A stretch of 11,578 bases of DNA. Origin: Acidobacteriota bacterium (lineage in GTDB: Bacteria; Acidobacteriota; Terriglobia; Terriglobales; Acidobacteriaceae). Of the stretch, positions 5,289 through 11,578 are shown in pieces. Each line of letters opens with the position of its first letter. Position 1 is the first letter of the stretch. Location of the stretch: NCBI GenBank assembly GCA_021781255.1, contig JAJXXG010000135.1, positions 1,100 to 12,677 on the forward strand. The letters run 5' to 3'. The position numbers were made by a program, and so were the translations under genes. The notes under the pieces were generated by a model, which was not told the DNA's origin, searched no databases, and saw only the letters and a list, made by a program, of their open reading frames with translations.

Positions 5289-7298
5289 ATGTCCCTTCTC
5301 GCGTCAAATGCACTCGGCAGTCTTCTGCTTCTCGTGGCCTATTGGGCTTTCCTCGGTGCTGCTGGACTTCTGCGGCGCCGCAGCATTTTTTACGTAGCAC
5401 GCCTGCTTTTTCCACTGGGTGCAGTCGGCTGTATCGCCATGGCCGTGATTGCCGCGGCTTACTTAACATCCGGGATGAGCGCACAGACTATCATTTTGCC
5501 GCTCGGCCTGCCCGATCTTCCTTTCCATCTGCGCCTTGATGCACTCTCCGCCTTTTTCCTGCTGATTCTCGGCCTCTCCGGCGCAGGCATCTCCGCGTTT
5601 GCTGCCGGCTATTTCCGCAGCGGAGAAGGCTCAGCCCCCGGGCTGCTCGGCCTCTACTATCACGTCTTTCTTGCCGCCATGGTGGTCGTTATCCTCGCCG
5701 ACGATGCCTACCTCTTCATGGTCGCCTGGGAGACCATGGCCTTATCCTCGTACTTCCTTGTCACCTCGCAGCACCGTATTCCTGAGATTCGCAGCGCCGG
5801 CTTTCTCTATCTATTGATGGCTCATCTCGGTGCCCTCTGCATCCTACTCAGCTTCGGTGTTTTGCAGGGCGGCAGTTGGCAATTCACCTTTGACGCAATG
5901 CGTCATGCCTCGCTTACACCCTTCTGGGCCACCGTCGCATTTTTACTTGCGCTCATAGGCTTCGGCGCCAAAGCCGGCCTCGTGCCACTGCACGTTTGGC
6001 TACCGGACGCTCATCCCGCCGCGCCCTCGCCCGTTTCCGCCATGATGAGCGGCTTGATGCTTAAGACAGCCATCTATGGCCTTCTGCGCGTCAGCTTTGA
6101 TCTACTTCACATCCCATTCTGGCAGTGGGGCGTCCTCGTTCTTGCACTTGGGCTCTTCTCCGCGATTTTCGGAGCAATCTTTGCCGCCGTGCAAACCGAC
6201 ATGAAGCGCCTGCTCGCCTATTCGTCGATTGAGAATGTCGGCCTCATTTTCACCGCCATCGGCCTAGCGATGCTTTTTACTGCAGTTGACATGCGCCTCT
6301 TCGCGGCCCTTGCTCTCACAGCTGCGCTCATTCACGCACTCAACCACAGCCTCTTCAAGAGCCTGCTCTTCCTGGCCACTGGCTCTGTGCTGCACGCCAC
6401 AAAGCAGAGAAGTCTCGGCAAGCTCGGCGGCCTCATCCGACACATGCCCTGGGTCGGGACCCTTGCACTCATCGGCACGCTTGCGATCGCAGGTCTGCCA
6501 CCGCTCAACGGCTTCGTCTCGGAGTGGCTGCTGCTGCAGGCGTTTCTTTTCACGCCGCGTATTCCGCACGCGTTCATCAACATGCTCATCCCGCTCGGTG
6601 CGGCTGTTCTAGCCCTCACCTTCGCACTTGCTGCATACGTCATGGTCAAGTTTTACGGCATCATCTTCCTCGGTAAGCCGCGTGAGACCTCACTTGACCA
6701 CGCGCACGACGCCAACTGGTTCGAGCGCATCGGCCTTGCCTGGCTCTCTCTCGGATGCATTCTTATCGGTGTCCAGCCGCAGCTCGCTCTGAGTATTGCT
6801 GGCTCAGTCACCAGAATGCTTATCGGCTCCGCGCCTATGTCTTCCCAATCTATCTGGCAGATTGCGCCAATCGCGCCAGAGCAGGCCTCCTATAGCGGCG
6901 CCATCTTCCTCGCCGGAATCCTCGGTGTCGTCGCGATCACCTTCCTCGCGGTGCGCTTTTTCGCCCACGGGCGCATTCGACGCACGCCTGCATGGGACTG
7001 TGGCTACCCCTGGCAAAACGCCCGTATGCAGGACACCGCCGAGGGATTCGGCCAACCGATCCGCCATATGTTCGACGCTTTCTTCAGGATTCGACGCGAA
7101 CTGCCCGAACCTGACGACACCATACCCCACTACAGCATTCAAATCGAGGATCGTGTCTGGCGTGCACTCTATCTGCCTGTGCAGCGCGCAGTGCAAGGTC
7201 TCGCAGATGCCATTGGCATCCTTCAGGGCGGGCGCCTCTCCATCTACTTGCTCTACAGCTTCCTCACACTCCTCGGCCTGCTGGTGTTTGTCCTATGA
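5289..7298 (+). CDS. hyfB: HyfB-like antiporter subunit (hydrogenase-4 component B type)
   Basis: This 669-residue polytopic membrane protein of the complex I NuoL/M/N and Mrp antiporter superfamily is expected to carry protons or Na+ across the inner membrane. The key charged residues of this fold are present: Glu148 in AWETMALSSYF (TM5), Lys228 in FGAKAGLVPLHVWLPDAH (TM7), Lys259 in SGLMLKTAIYG (TM8) and Lys357 in HSLFKSLLFLATG (TM12). A hydrophilic segment at about 565-640, with TPAWDCGYPWQNARMQ, followed by a final helix is typical of HyfB/HycC rather than NuoL. I chose the ATG at 5289, one base after the small ORF stop. An in-frame ATG at 5271 would add six residues but overlaps that ORF. 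Neither has a Shine-Dalgarno sequence. It is the first structural gene of the hyfBCEFG block, and its stop overlaps hyfC (ATGA). Confidence 0.93.
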   Translation: MSLLASNALGSLLLLVAYWAFLGAAGLLRRRSIFYVARLLFPLGAVGCIAMAVIAAAYLTSGMSAQTIILPLGLPDLPFHLRLDALSAFFLLILGLSGAGISAFAAGYFRSGEGSAPGLLGLYYHVFLAAMVVVILADDAYLFMVAWETMALSSYFLVTSQHRIPEIRSAGFLYLLMAHLGALCILLSFGVLQGGSWQFTFDAMRHASLTPFWATVAFLLALIGFGAKAGLVPLHVWLPDAHPAAPSPVSAMMSGLMLKTAIYGLLRVSFDLLHIPFWQWGVLVLALGLFSAIFGAIFAAVQTDMKRLLAYSSIENVGLIFTAIGLAMLFTAVDMRLFAALALTAALIHALNHSLFKSLLFLATGSVLHATKQRSLGKLGGLIRHMPWVGTLALIGTLAIAGLPPLNGFVSEWLLLQAFLFTPRIPHAFINMLIPLGAAVLALTFALAAYVMVKFYGIIFLGKPRETSLDHAHDANWFERIGLAWLSLGCILIGVQPQLALSIAGSVTRMLIGSAPMSSQSIWQIAPIAPEQASYSGAIFLAGILGVVAITFLAVRFFAHGRIRRTPAWDCGYPWQNARMQDTAEGFGQPIRHMFDAFFRIRRELPEPDDTIPHYSIQIEDRVWRALYLPVQRAVQGLADAIGILQGGRLSIYLLYSFLTLLGLLVFVL

Positions 7299-8260
7299 GC
7301 GTCATTTCTGTAATTCGACAAATCGTCGCCGTCATTCTTGCCATCGCTCTCGCACCGCTTTTTGCCGGATGGATCACCCAATGCCGCGCATGGATGCAAA
7401 ACCGCACCGCGCCGTCCCTCCTGCAGCCTTACCGCATGATGCGCAAGCTCTTCCACAAGGACGCTGCCATCGCCTTCGACGCATCGCCGATCTTTCGATC
7501 CGCACCCTACGTCTTCTTTGGAACAATGGTCGTTGCTGCAGCTATTATTCCCTCGCTGGTCACCAACCTGCCTTTCGCCTATGCAGCGGACTCCATTGCC
7601 CTCATCGGCCTCTTTACCACCGCTCGCGTCTTCATGTCGCTCGCTGCGATGGACCTCGGCACCGCCTTCGGCACGCTCGGCGCACGACGCGAAATGATGC
7701 TCGGCTTCCTCGCCGAACCCGCCTTGTTCATGGTGCTCTTCAGCGCATTCCTGCTCTATGGCAGCACCGCCCTGCCTAGCCTCGTCGACAGCAATGCGGC
7801 CCACGCCTTCGTCATCGATCCCAGCGTCATCTTCGCTGCCATCGCCTTCGTCATGGTACTCCTTGCAGAAAATGCGCGCATTCCAATCGACAATCCTGCC
7901 ACGCACCTTGAGCTCACTATGATCCACGAGGCCATACTGCTCGAGTACTCCGCGCGCCATCTCGCGCTTGTCGAGTGGGCCTCAAACCTCAAGCTCTTCA
8001 ACTACGCCTGCATCGGCTTCGTTCTCTTCGTCCCATGGGGCATAGCGATTCACGGTTCTGGCAGCGCCGTGGGCGTGCTCATTGCGTTCCTTGCCCTACT
8101 CGCCAAACTCGCCATCGCCGGCGCGGGTCTCGCTCTCATTGAATCGTTCTCTGCCAAGGTCCGCATCTTCCGCGCGCCCGAGTATTTGGCCATGGCATTC
8201 CTCCTCGCTGTGCTCGGCCTCCTCGTCCATCTGCTTCTGGGAGCCAATGCCCATGCTTAA
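7295..8260 (+). CDS. hyfC: HyfC-like (NuoH/HycD family) membrane connector subunit
   Basis: This 321-residue integral membrane protein is homologous to complex I NuoH and to HycD/HyfC. This subunit links the peripheral electron-transfer arm to the antiporter subunits and forms part of the quinone-chamber or proton-entry region. Family signatures are the N-terminal loop PSLLQPYRMMRKLF after the first helix and the acidic block ENARIPIDNPATHLELTMIHE, with Glu192, Glu206 and Glu212. About eight hydrophobic helices can be read, the last one ending near the C-terminus. The ATG overlaps the hyfB stop by ATGA and has no Shine-Dalgarno sequence, so coupled translation is likely. Its 3' end overlaps hyfE by 8 bases. 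The length is close to that of E. coli HyfC and HycD. Confidence 0.94.
   Translation: MSVISVIRQIVAVILAIALAPLFAGWITQCRAWMQNRTAPSLLQPYRMMRKLFHKDAAIAFDASPIFRSAPYVFFGTMVVAAAIIPSLVTNLPFAYAADSIALIGLFTTARVFMSLAAMDLGTAFGTLGARREMMLGFLAEPALFMVLFSAFLLYGSTALPSLVDSNAAHAFVIDPSVIFAAIAFVMVLLAENARIPIDNPATHLELTMIHEAILLEYSARHLALVEWASNLKLFNYACIGFVLFVPWGIAIHGSGSAVGVLIAFLALLAKLAIAGAGLALIESFSAKVRIFRAPEYLAMAFLLAVLGLLVHLLLGANAHA
8239..8243 (+). promoter_or_regulatory. ribosome binding site of hyfE (GGGAG)
   Basis: GGGAG lies 9 bases before the ATG at 8253 but only 3 before the alternative ATG at 8247. The spacing therefore favours 8253 as the hyfE start. Confidence 0.5.
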
Positions 8261-8918
8261 GTCGCTCTTTATCGCGCAAATCCTCCGTCTGCTTGCCGCG
8301 GCCCTGCTCCTGCTTTCCTTTGCCATGCTCTCGCGCCGCCGCACGCAGCGCCTCGTCACGCTCTACGCATGGCAGGGCACCATCCTCTTTCTCTCTACTC
8401 TTCTGGTCGCATGGGATGCTGGAATCACTGAGCTGTATTACTCCGCCACGCTCACTCTCGTCCTCAAAGTCATCATGCTACCCTGGATTCTTCATCGCCT
8501 TATCCAGCGCCTCGGCGCGCAGTGGGACAGCGAGCCCCTCGTCAACATTCCCACCACCATGCTCGTCGGACTCGTTCTCGTCGTCTTCTCGTTTGGCCTC
8601 GCACAACCCATCAGCAATTTGGCCACCACCATCACACGCCACACCATCGGCATCGCGCTCGCAGTCATCCTTCTCTCGTTCCTCATGATGATTACGCGCC
8701 GCAAGGCTCTCACGCAGGTCGTCGGCTTCCTGGCCATGGAGAACGGACTCTTCTTTGCCGCCACCAGCGCCACCAACGGCATGCCCATGATTATTGAACT
8801 CGGCATCGCGCTTGACCTTCTCGTCGCCGTCTTCATCCTTGGCATCTTTTTCTTTCAGATCCGTGAGCAGTTCGACAGCCTCGATCTGCACCACCTTGAA
8901 AAATTGAAGGAGGAGTAG
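8253..8918 (+). CDS. hyfE: HyfE-like small membrane subunit (NuoK-related C-terminal half)
   Basis: This is a 221-residue membrane protein, close to the size of E. coli HyfE (about 216), with roughly seven hydrophobic helices. The C-terminal half resembles NuoK: GFLAMENGLFF carries Glu163 within a helix, and MIIELGIALDLLVAVF carries Glu182, the pair of intramembrane acids expected in NuoK-type subunits. It probably takes part in the proton path between HyfC and the antiporter subunits. The start at 8253 is preferred over the ATG two codons upstream because of the GGGAG spacing. It overlaps the hyfC end by 8 bases. Its stop (8916-8918) is one base from the hyfF ATG. A charged tail ending in HLEKLKEE should face the cytoplasm. 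Confidence 0.92.
   Translation: MLKSLFIAQILRLLAAALLLLSFAMLSRRRTQRLVTLYAWQGTILFLSTLLVAWDAGITELYYSATLTLVLKVIMLPWILHRLIQRLGAQWDSEPLVNIPTTMLVGLVLVVFSFGLAQPISNLATTITRHTIGIALAVILLSFLMMITRRKALTQVVGFLAMENGLFFAATSATNGMPMIIELGIALDLLVAVFILGIFFFQIREQFDSLDLHHLEKLKEE
8908..8913 (+). promoter_or_regulatory. ribosome binding site of hyfF (AGGAGG)
   Basis: A perfect AGGAGG lies 6 bases upstream of the hyfF ATG at 8920, within the last codons of hyfE. It is the strongest ribosome site in the window. Confidence 0.8.
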
Positions 8919-8919
8919 G

Positions 8920-10371
8920 ATGGAACTGCTTCCCGTCCTTGCATTCCCTGTGTTTGGCGCGCTCCTGCTCGCCTTCATCGGTGCGCGCCGCTCCGCGCCC
9001 GAGTGGAACGCAGCCGTCAGCCTCGCCACGCTGCTTGCCGCAGCCGCACTCGTCCTGCGCGTGATTCACAGCGGCCCACTGCTCTTCTGGCACGAGCAGT
9101 TCTTCGTCGATCCATTCAACGTCTTCCTCGTCGCACTCACCGCCTTCGTCGGATTCACCACTGCCGTCTTCTCGCGCCCTTACATGCGCATTGAGGCCCA
9201 CCACGGCCGCCTCAATGCCCGCCGTTTGCGCCTCTACCACAGCATGTACCAGCTTTTCATGGGTGCCATGCTGCTCGCGCTGCTCACCAACAACATGGGC
9301 CTGCTCTGGGTTGCCATGGAAGCTGCAACGCTTTCCACCGTCCTCCTCGTTTCGCTCTACCGCACCCGCGCCAGCCTTGAATCCGCGTGGAAATACTTCA
9401 TCCTCTGCGGCGTCGGCATCGCGCAGGCGCTCTTCGGCACCATTCTGCTTTACTTTGCCGCCGAGCAGACTCTCGGCCGCCAGGGCATGACCGCCCTCCT
9501 CTGGACGCACCTCAACGCCGTCAAGTCCCAACTGGAGCCCACTGTGCTCGGCCTTGCCTTCGTCTTCCTGCTCGTTGGCTACGGCACAAAGGTCGGCCTT
9601 GCGCCCCTTCATAACTGGCTCCCTGACGCGCACGCCGAAGGCCCCACACCTGTTTCTGCTGTACTTTCAGGCCTTCTCCTCAACGTCGCGCTATACGCCG
9701 TCATTCGCTGCAAGGTTCTGGTCGAAGGCTCGATCGGCGCCACCGTTCCCAGCCACATGCTAATGACCTTCGGCCTTCTCACTGCCGTCCTCGGCGCATT
9801 TTTCCTCTGGCGCCAGCGCGACATCAAGCGCCTCTTCGCTTACTCCTCCATCGAACACATGGGCATCATCACCTTCGCTTTCGGCATCGGCGGCCCCATT
9901 GCCAACTTCGCTGCGCTTCTCCACATGACCGTGCATTCGCTCACCAAGTCCTCCATCTTCTTCGCGGCGGGCCACGCATCCCAAACCGCCGGCTCGCAGC
10001 GCATTGAAGATATCCGCGGGCTCATCGGCGTCAGTCCCACTATCGGCTGGGGGCTCATGCTTGGCTCGCTTGCCATCCTCGGCTTGCCGCCCTTCGGCGT
10101 CTTCGCCAGTGAGTTCCTCATCTTCACCACCGCCATGCGCGAGCATCCCTGGGCCACACCATTTCTCCTCATTGCCCTCGGCGTTGCCTTCGCCGCCATC
10201 CTCAGCAAAGTACAGCCCATGGTCTTTGGCACAAGCGCCTCCACGCGACTTCCGCACACGCCGGCCCTGCTTCCCGTCTTCGTGCACCTCGCCATGGTTC
10301 TCGCGCTGGGCCTTTACATTCCGCCTTCGCTGGCCGAGTGGTACCGCGCCGCCGCGCGCCTGATCGGATAA
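8920..10371 (+). CDS. hyfF: HyfF-like antiporter subunit (hydrogenase-4 component F type)
   Basis: This 483-residue protein is a second antiporter-like subunit, NuoL/M/N-related, in the cytoplasmic membrane. Glu134 in WVAMEAATLSTVLLV (TM5), Lys224 in GYGTKVGLAPLHNWLPDAHAEG (TM7) and Lys343 in HSLTKSSIFFAAGH (TM12) mark the proton channel. In the TM8 position the protein has Asn255 (SGLLLNVALY), where HyfB has Lys259. I believe asparagine is common in HyfF proteins but cannot verify it. The protein is somewhat shorter than E. coli HyfF. With HyfB it gives the complex two antiporter modules and so potentially several ions per turnover. The start is fixed by AGGAGG. The stop lies 4 bases before hyfG. 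Confidence 0.93.
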   Translation: MELLPVLAFPVFGALLLAFIGARRSAPEWNAAVSLATLLAAAALVLRVIHSGPLLFWHEQFFVDPFNVFLVALTAFVGFTTAVFSRPYMRIEAHHGRLNARRLRLYHSMYQLFMGAMLLALLTNNMGLLWVAMEAATLSTVLLVSLYRTRASLESAWKYFILCGVGIAQALFGTILLYFAAEQTLGRQGMTALLWTHLNAVKSQLEPTVLGLAFVFLLVGYGTKVGLAPLHNWLPDAHAEGPTPVSAVLSGLLLNVALYAVIRCKVLVEGSIGATVPSHMLMTFGLLTAVLGAFFLWRQRDIKRLFAYSSIEHMGIITFAFGIGGPIANFAALLHMTVHSLTKSSIFFAAGHASQTAGSQRIEDIRGLIGVSPTIGWGLMLGSLAILGLPPFGVFASEFLIFTTAMREHPWATPFLLIALGVAFAAILSKVQPMVFGTSASTRLPHTPALLPVFVHLAMVLALGLYIPPSLAEWYRAAARLIG

Positions 10372-10375
10372 CGTC

Positions 10376-11578
10376 ATGAGCTTTGACTGGAACTCGCTTA
10401 CGAATCTCCCCGTCCCGGCAAACGTGGCAGCACGGCTCGTCAATGTCGACTCAAGCCAATGGCTCTCCGCAGCGCACGCGCTCCACGACACCGGTGCACG
10501 CTTTCTTACCCTTTGGGGAACCGACGACCGCGACCGTGACGCCTGCTTTCATATCTATGCCGCGTGGCTCCTGCCTGACGGCATACCGGTCCTCGCCCAT
10601 GCGATCAAAGATTCAGCAAACCCTGCCTATCCGAGTCTCTCTCCTCTCTTTCCAGCCGCGTCCCGCATGCAGCGCGCTGTGCGCGACCTCCTCGGCATCT
10701 CCGCCAGCGGTGAAGACACTCGCGGCTGGCTTCGCCACGATGCTTGGCCCGAAACTGCGTTTCCCCTGCGCCGTGATGTTGTCCGGCAACCCGCCGAGCC
10801 CGCCGCGTCTTTGCCTTATCCCTTCGTGCAGGTCGAAGGCGACGGAGTCCACGAAATTGCTGTCGGCCCCGTACATGCAGGCATCATTGAACCCGGCCAC
10901 TTCCGCTTCTCAGTCGTCGGCGAAAAAGTTCTTCGACTTGAAGAGCGCCTCGGCTACACGCACAAAGGCATCGCAAAGTGTTTTCAGAACTTGCCGCAGT
11001 CTGAAGGCCATCGTCTCGCCGCGCGTGTCTCCGGCGACTCCGCAGCGGCTTATTCATGGGCCTTCTGCGCGGCGCTTGAATCTATCACGCAAGCCGGATG
11101 CCCGCCGCGCGCCGTTCAGCTTCGTGCGCTCGCGCTCGAGCATGAACGCCTCGCCAACCACCTCGGCGATCTCGGCGCTCTTGGCAACGACGCCGGCTTC
11201 GCCTTCGGCCTCACCCAGTTCTCCGCACTTAAAGAAGATCTACTTCGAGTCAACACCGCGGTCTTCGGCGCGCGCTATCTAATGGATTACATCGTCCCCG
11301 GCGGCGTCGCGTCCGATCTTCCTGCCTTCTTCACCGAGCCGCTCTCGGCGCTCTACTCCATGCTCGAGCAACGCGTCTCTGAAATGCGCTCCATCTACGA
11401 CGATCACGCAGGCATCCAGGACCGTTTTCGCGAAACTGGCCGCCTCGATCCCGAAGTCGCTCGCCGTCTCGGTGCGCTCGGCCTCGCCGCGCGCGCCTCC
11501 GGCATCGCCCATGACCTCCGCGCTGGTCTCCCCTGGCCGCCGTACACGCAACTGCAAACGCAGATCGTCACGCAAGAT
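10376..11578 (+). CDS. hyfG: HyfG/HycE-like large subunit lacking nickel ligands, 3' truncated by window
   Basis: The frame stays open for 401 codons to the window end. Residues about 30-135 form a NuoC-like (30 kDa) domain, with YPSLSPLFPAA, the degenerate core RAVRDLLGI and PLRRD. From about 160 a NuoD/[NiFe] large-subunit domain begins, with GPVHAGIIEPGHFRFS (164-179) and LEERLGYTHKGIAK (188-201). Group 4 [NiFe]-hydrogenases here continue to R-x-C-G-x-C, the first pair of nickel ligands. This protein reads RVSGDS (217-222), so both cysteines are serine. The HERLANHLGDLG helix characteristic of the family follows. It should therefore not be a hydrogenase but the large subunit of an energy-converting hydrogenase-related (Ehr) complex. 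The C-terminal ligand motif lies outside the window. The ATG at 10376 has only a weak GGATAA upstream and follows hyfF by 4 bases. Frames of up to 299 codons in other registers here are shadows. Confidence 0.93.
   Translation, partial: MSFDWNSLTNLPVPANVAARLVNVDSSQWLSAAHALHDTGARFLTLWGTDDRDRDACFHIYAAWLLPDGIPVLAHAIKDSANPAYPSLSPLFPAASRMQRAVRDLLGISASGEDTRGWLRHDAWPETAFPLRRDVVRQPAEPAASLPYPFVQVEGDGVHEIAVGPVHAGIIEPGHFRFSVVGEKVLRLEERLGYTHKGIAKCFQNLPQSEGHRLAARVSGDSAAAYSWAFCAALESITQAGCPPRAVQLRALALEHERLANHLGDLGALGNDAGFAFGLTQFSALKEDLLRVNTAVFGARYLMDYIVPGGVASDLPAFFTEPLSALYSMLEQRVSEMRSIYDDHAGIQDRFRETGRLDPEVARRLGALGLAARASGIAHDLRAGLPWPPYTQLQTQIVTQD

Noticed and set aside
6796..7779. A 327-codon + strand frame across the hyfB-hyfC junction.
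   Set aside because: It is out of register with two well-supported genes, and its product is rich in Ser, Arg and Pro with no recognisable motif.
7253..10491. Long antisense frames (7253-7960, 8833-9633, 9760-10491).
   Set aside because: They mirror hyfC, hyfE, hyfF and hyfG. Their acidic, low-complexity products result from the C-ending codon bias of membrane-protein genes on the other strand.
10383..11282. A 299-codon open frame on the + strand.
   Set aside because: It lies in a different register from hyfG, whose frame is open to the window end and carries clear family motifs. The translation is Ser/Arg/Pro-rich without any domain.
10376..11578. Naming the block an active hydrogenase-4 or formate hydrogenlyase.
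   Set aside because: The large subunit has serines in place of both N-terminal nickel-binding cysteines.

Overview
The window carries two head-to-tail gene blocks, all on the + strand, separated by about 530 bases of non-coding DNA. The genes look like those of a free-living Gram-negative bacterium. The combination of a homogentisate operon containing an uncharacterised protein and a compact HyfBCEFG-type membrane complex behind an ArsR regulator reminds me most of Acidobacteriota (Terriglobia). That assignment is an inference from gene content and protein style, not a proven match. No tRNA, rRNA, CRISPR array, insertion sequence or phage gene was seen. Block 1 (1-4270) is a phenylalanine/tyrosine degradation operon. 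It contains the last codons of 4-hydroxyphenylpyruvate dioxygenase (hpd), phenylalanine 4-hydroxylase (phhA), homogentisate 1,2-dioxygenase (hmgA), an unrecognised 284-residue protein, and fumarylacetoacetase (fahA). Genes are 9-10 bases apart or overlap by ATGA, so they are probably cotranscribed and translationally coupled. Together they would take phenylalanine to tyrosine and, after transamination elsewhere, hydroxyphenylpyruvate to homogentisate, then maleylacetoacetate, then fumarate and acetoacetate. No glutathione-dependent maleylacetoacetate isomerase (maiA) is present in the window, and the unknown protein sits where it would be expected. The gap (4271-4799) has no convincing gene. 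It holds several short inverted repeats and ends in an AT-rich promoter with a perfect ATTCGA-N4-TCGAAT palindrome directly before an arsR-type gene that appears to be leaderless. Block 2 (4800-11578, continuing past the window) is arsR, a 48-codon small ORF, hyfB, hyfC, hyfE, hyfF and a 3'-truncated hyfG. They overlap or are separated by 1-4 bases, so they form one operon. HyfB and HyfF are antiporter-like proton-channel subunits, HyfC is the NuoH-like connector, HyfE is a small NuoK-like membrane subunit, and HyfG is the NuoC/NuoD-like peripheral subunit. The main observation is that HyfG has RVSGDS where [NiFe]-hydrogenases have R-x-C-G-x-C. Both N-terminal nickel ligands are therefore gone, and the complex should not be a hydrogenase. 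It belongs with the energy-converting hydrogenase-related (Ehr) complexes, whose electron donor and acceptor are unknown. Control by a cysteine-free ArsR protein and a coupling peptide adds to the interest.
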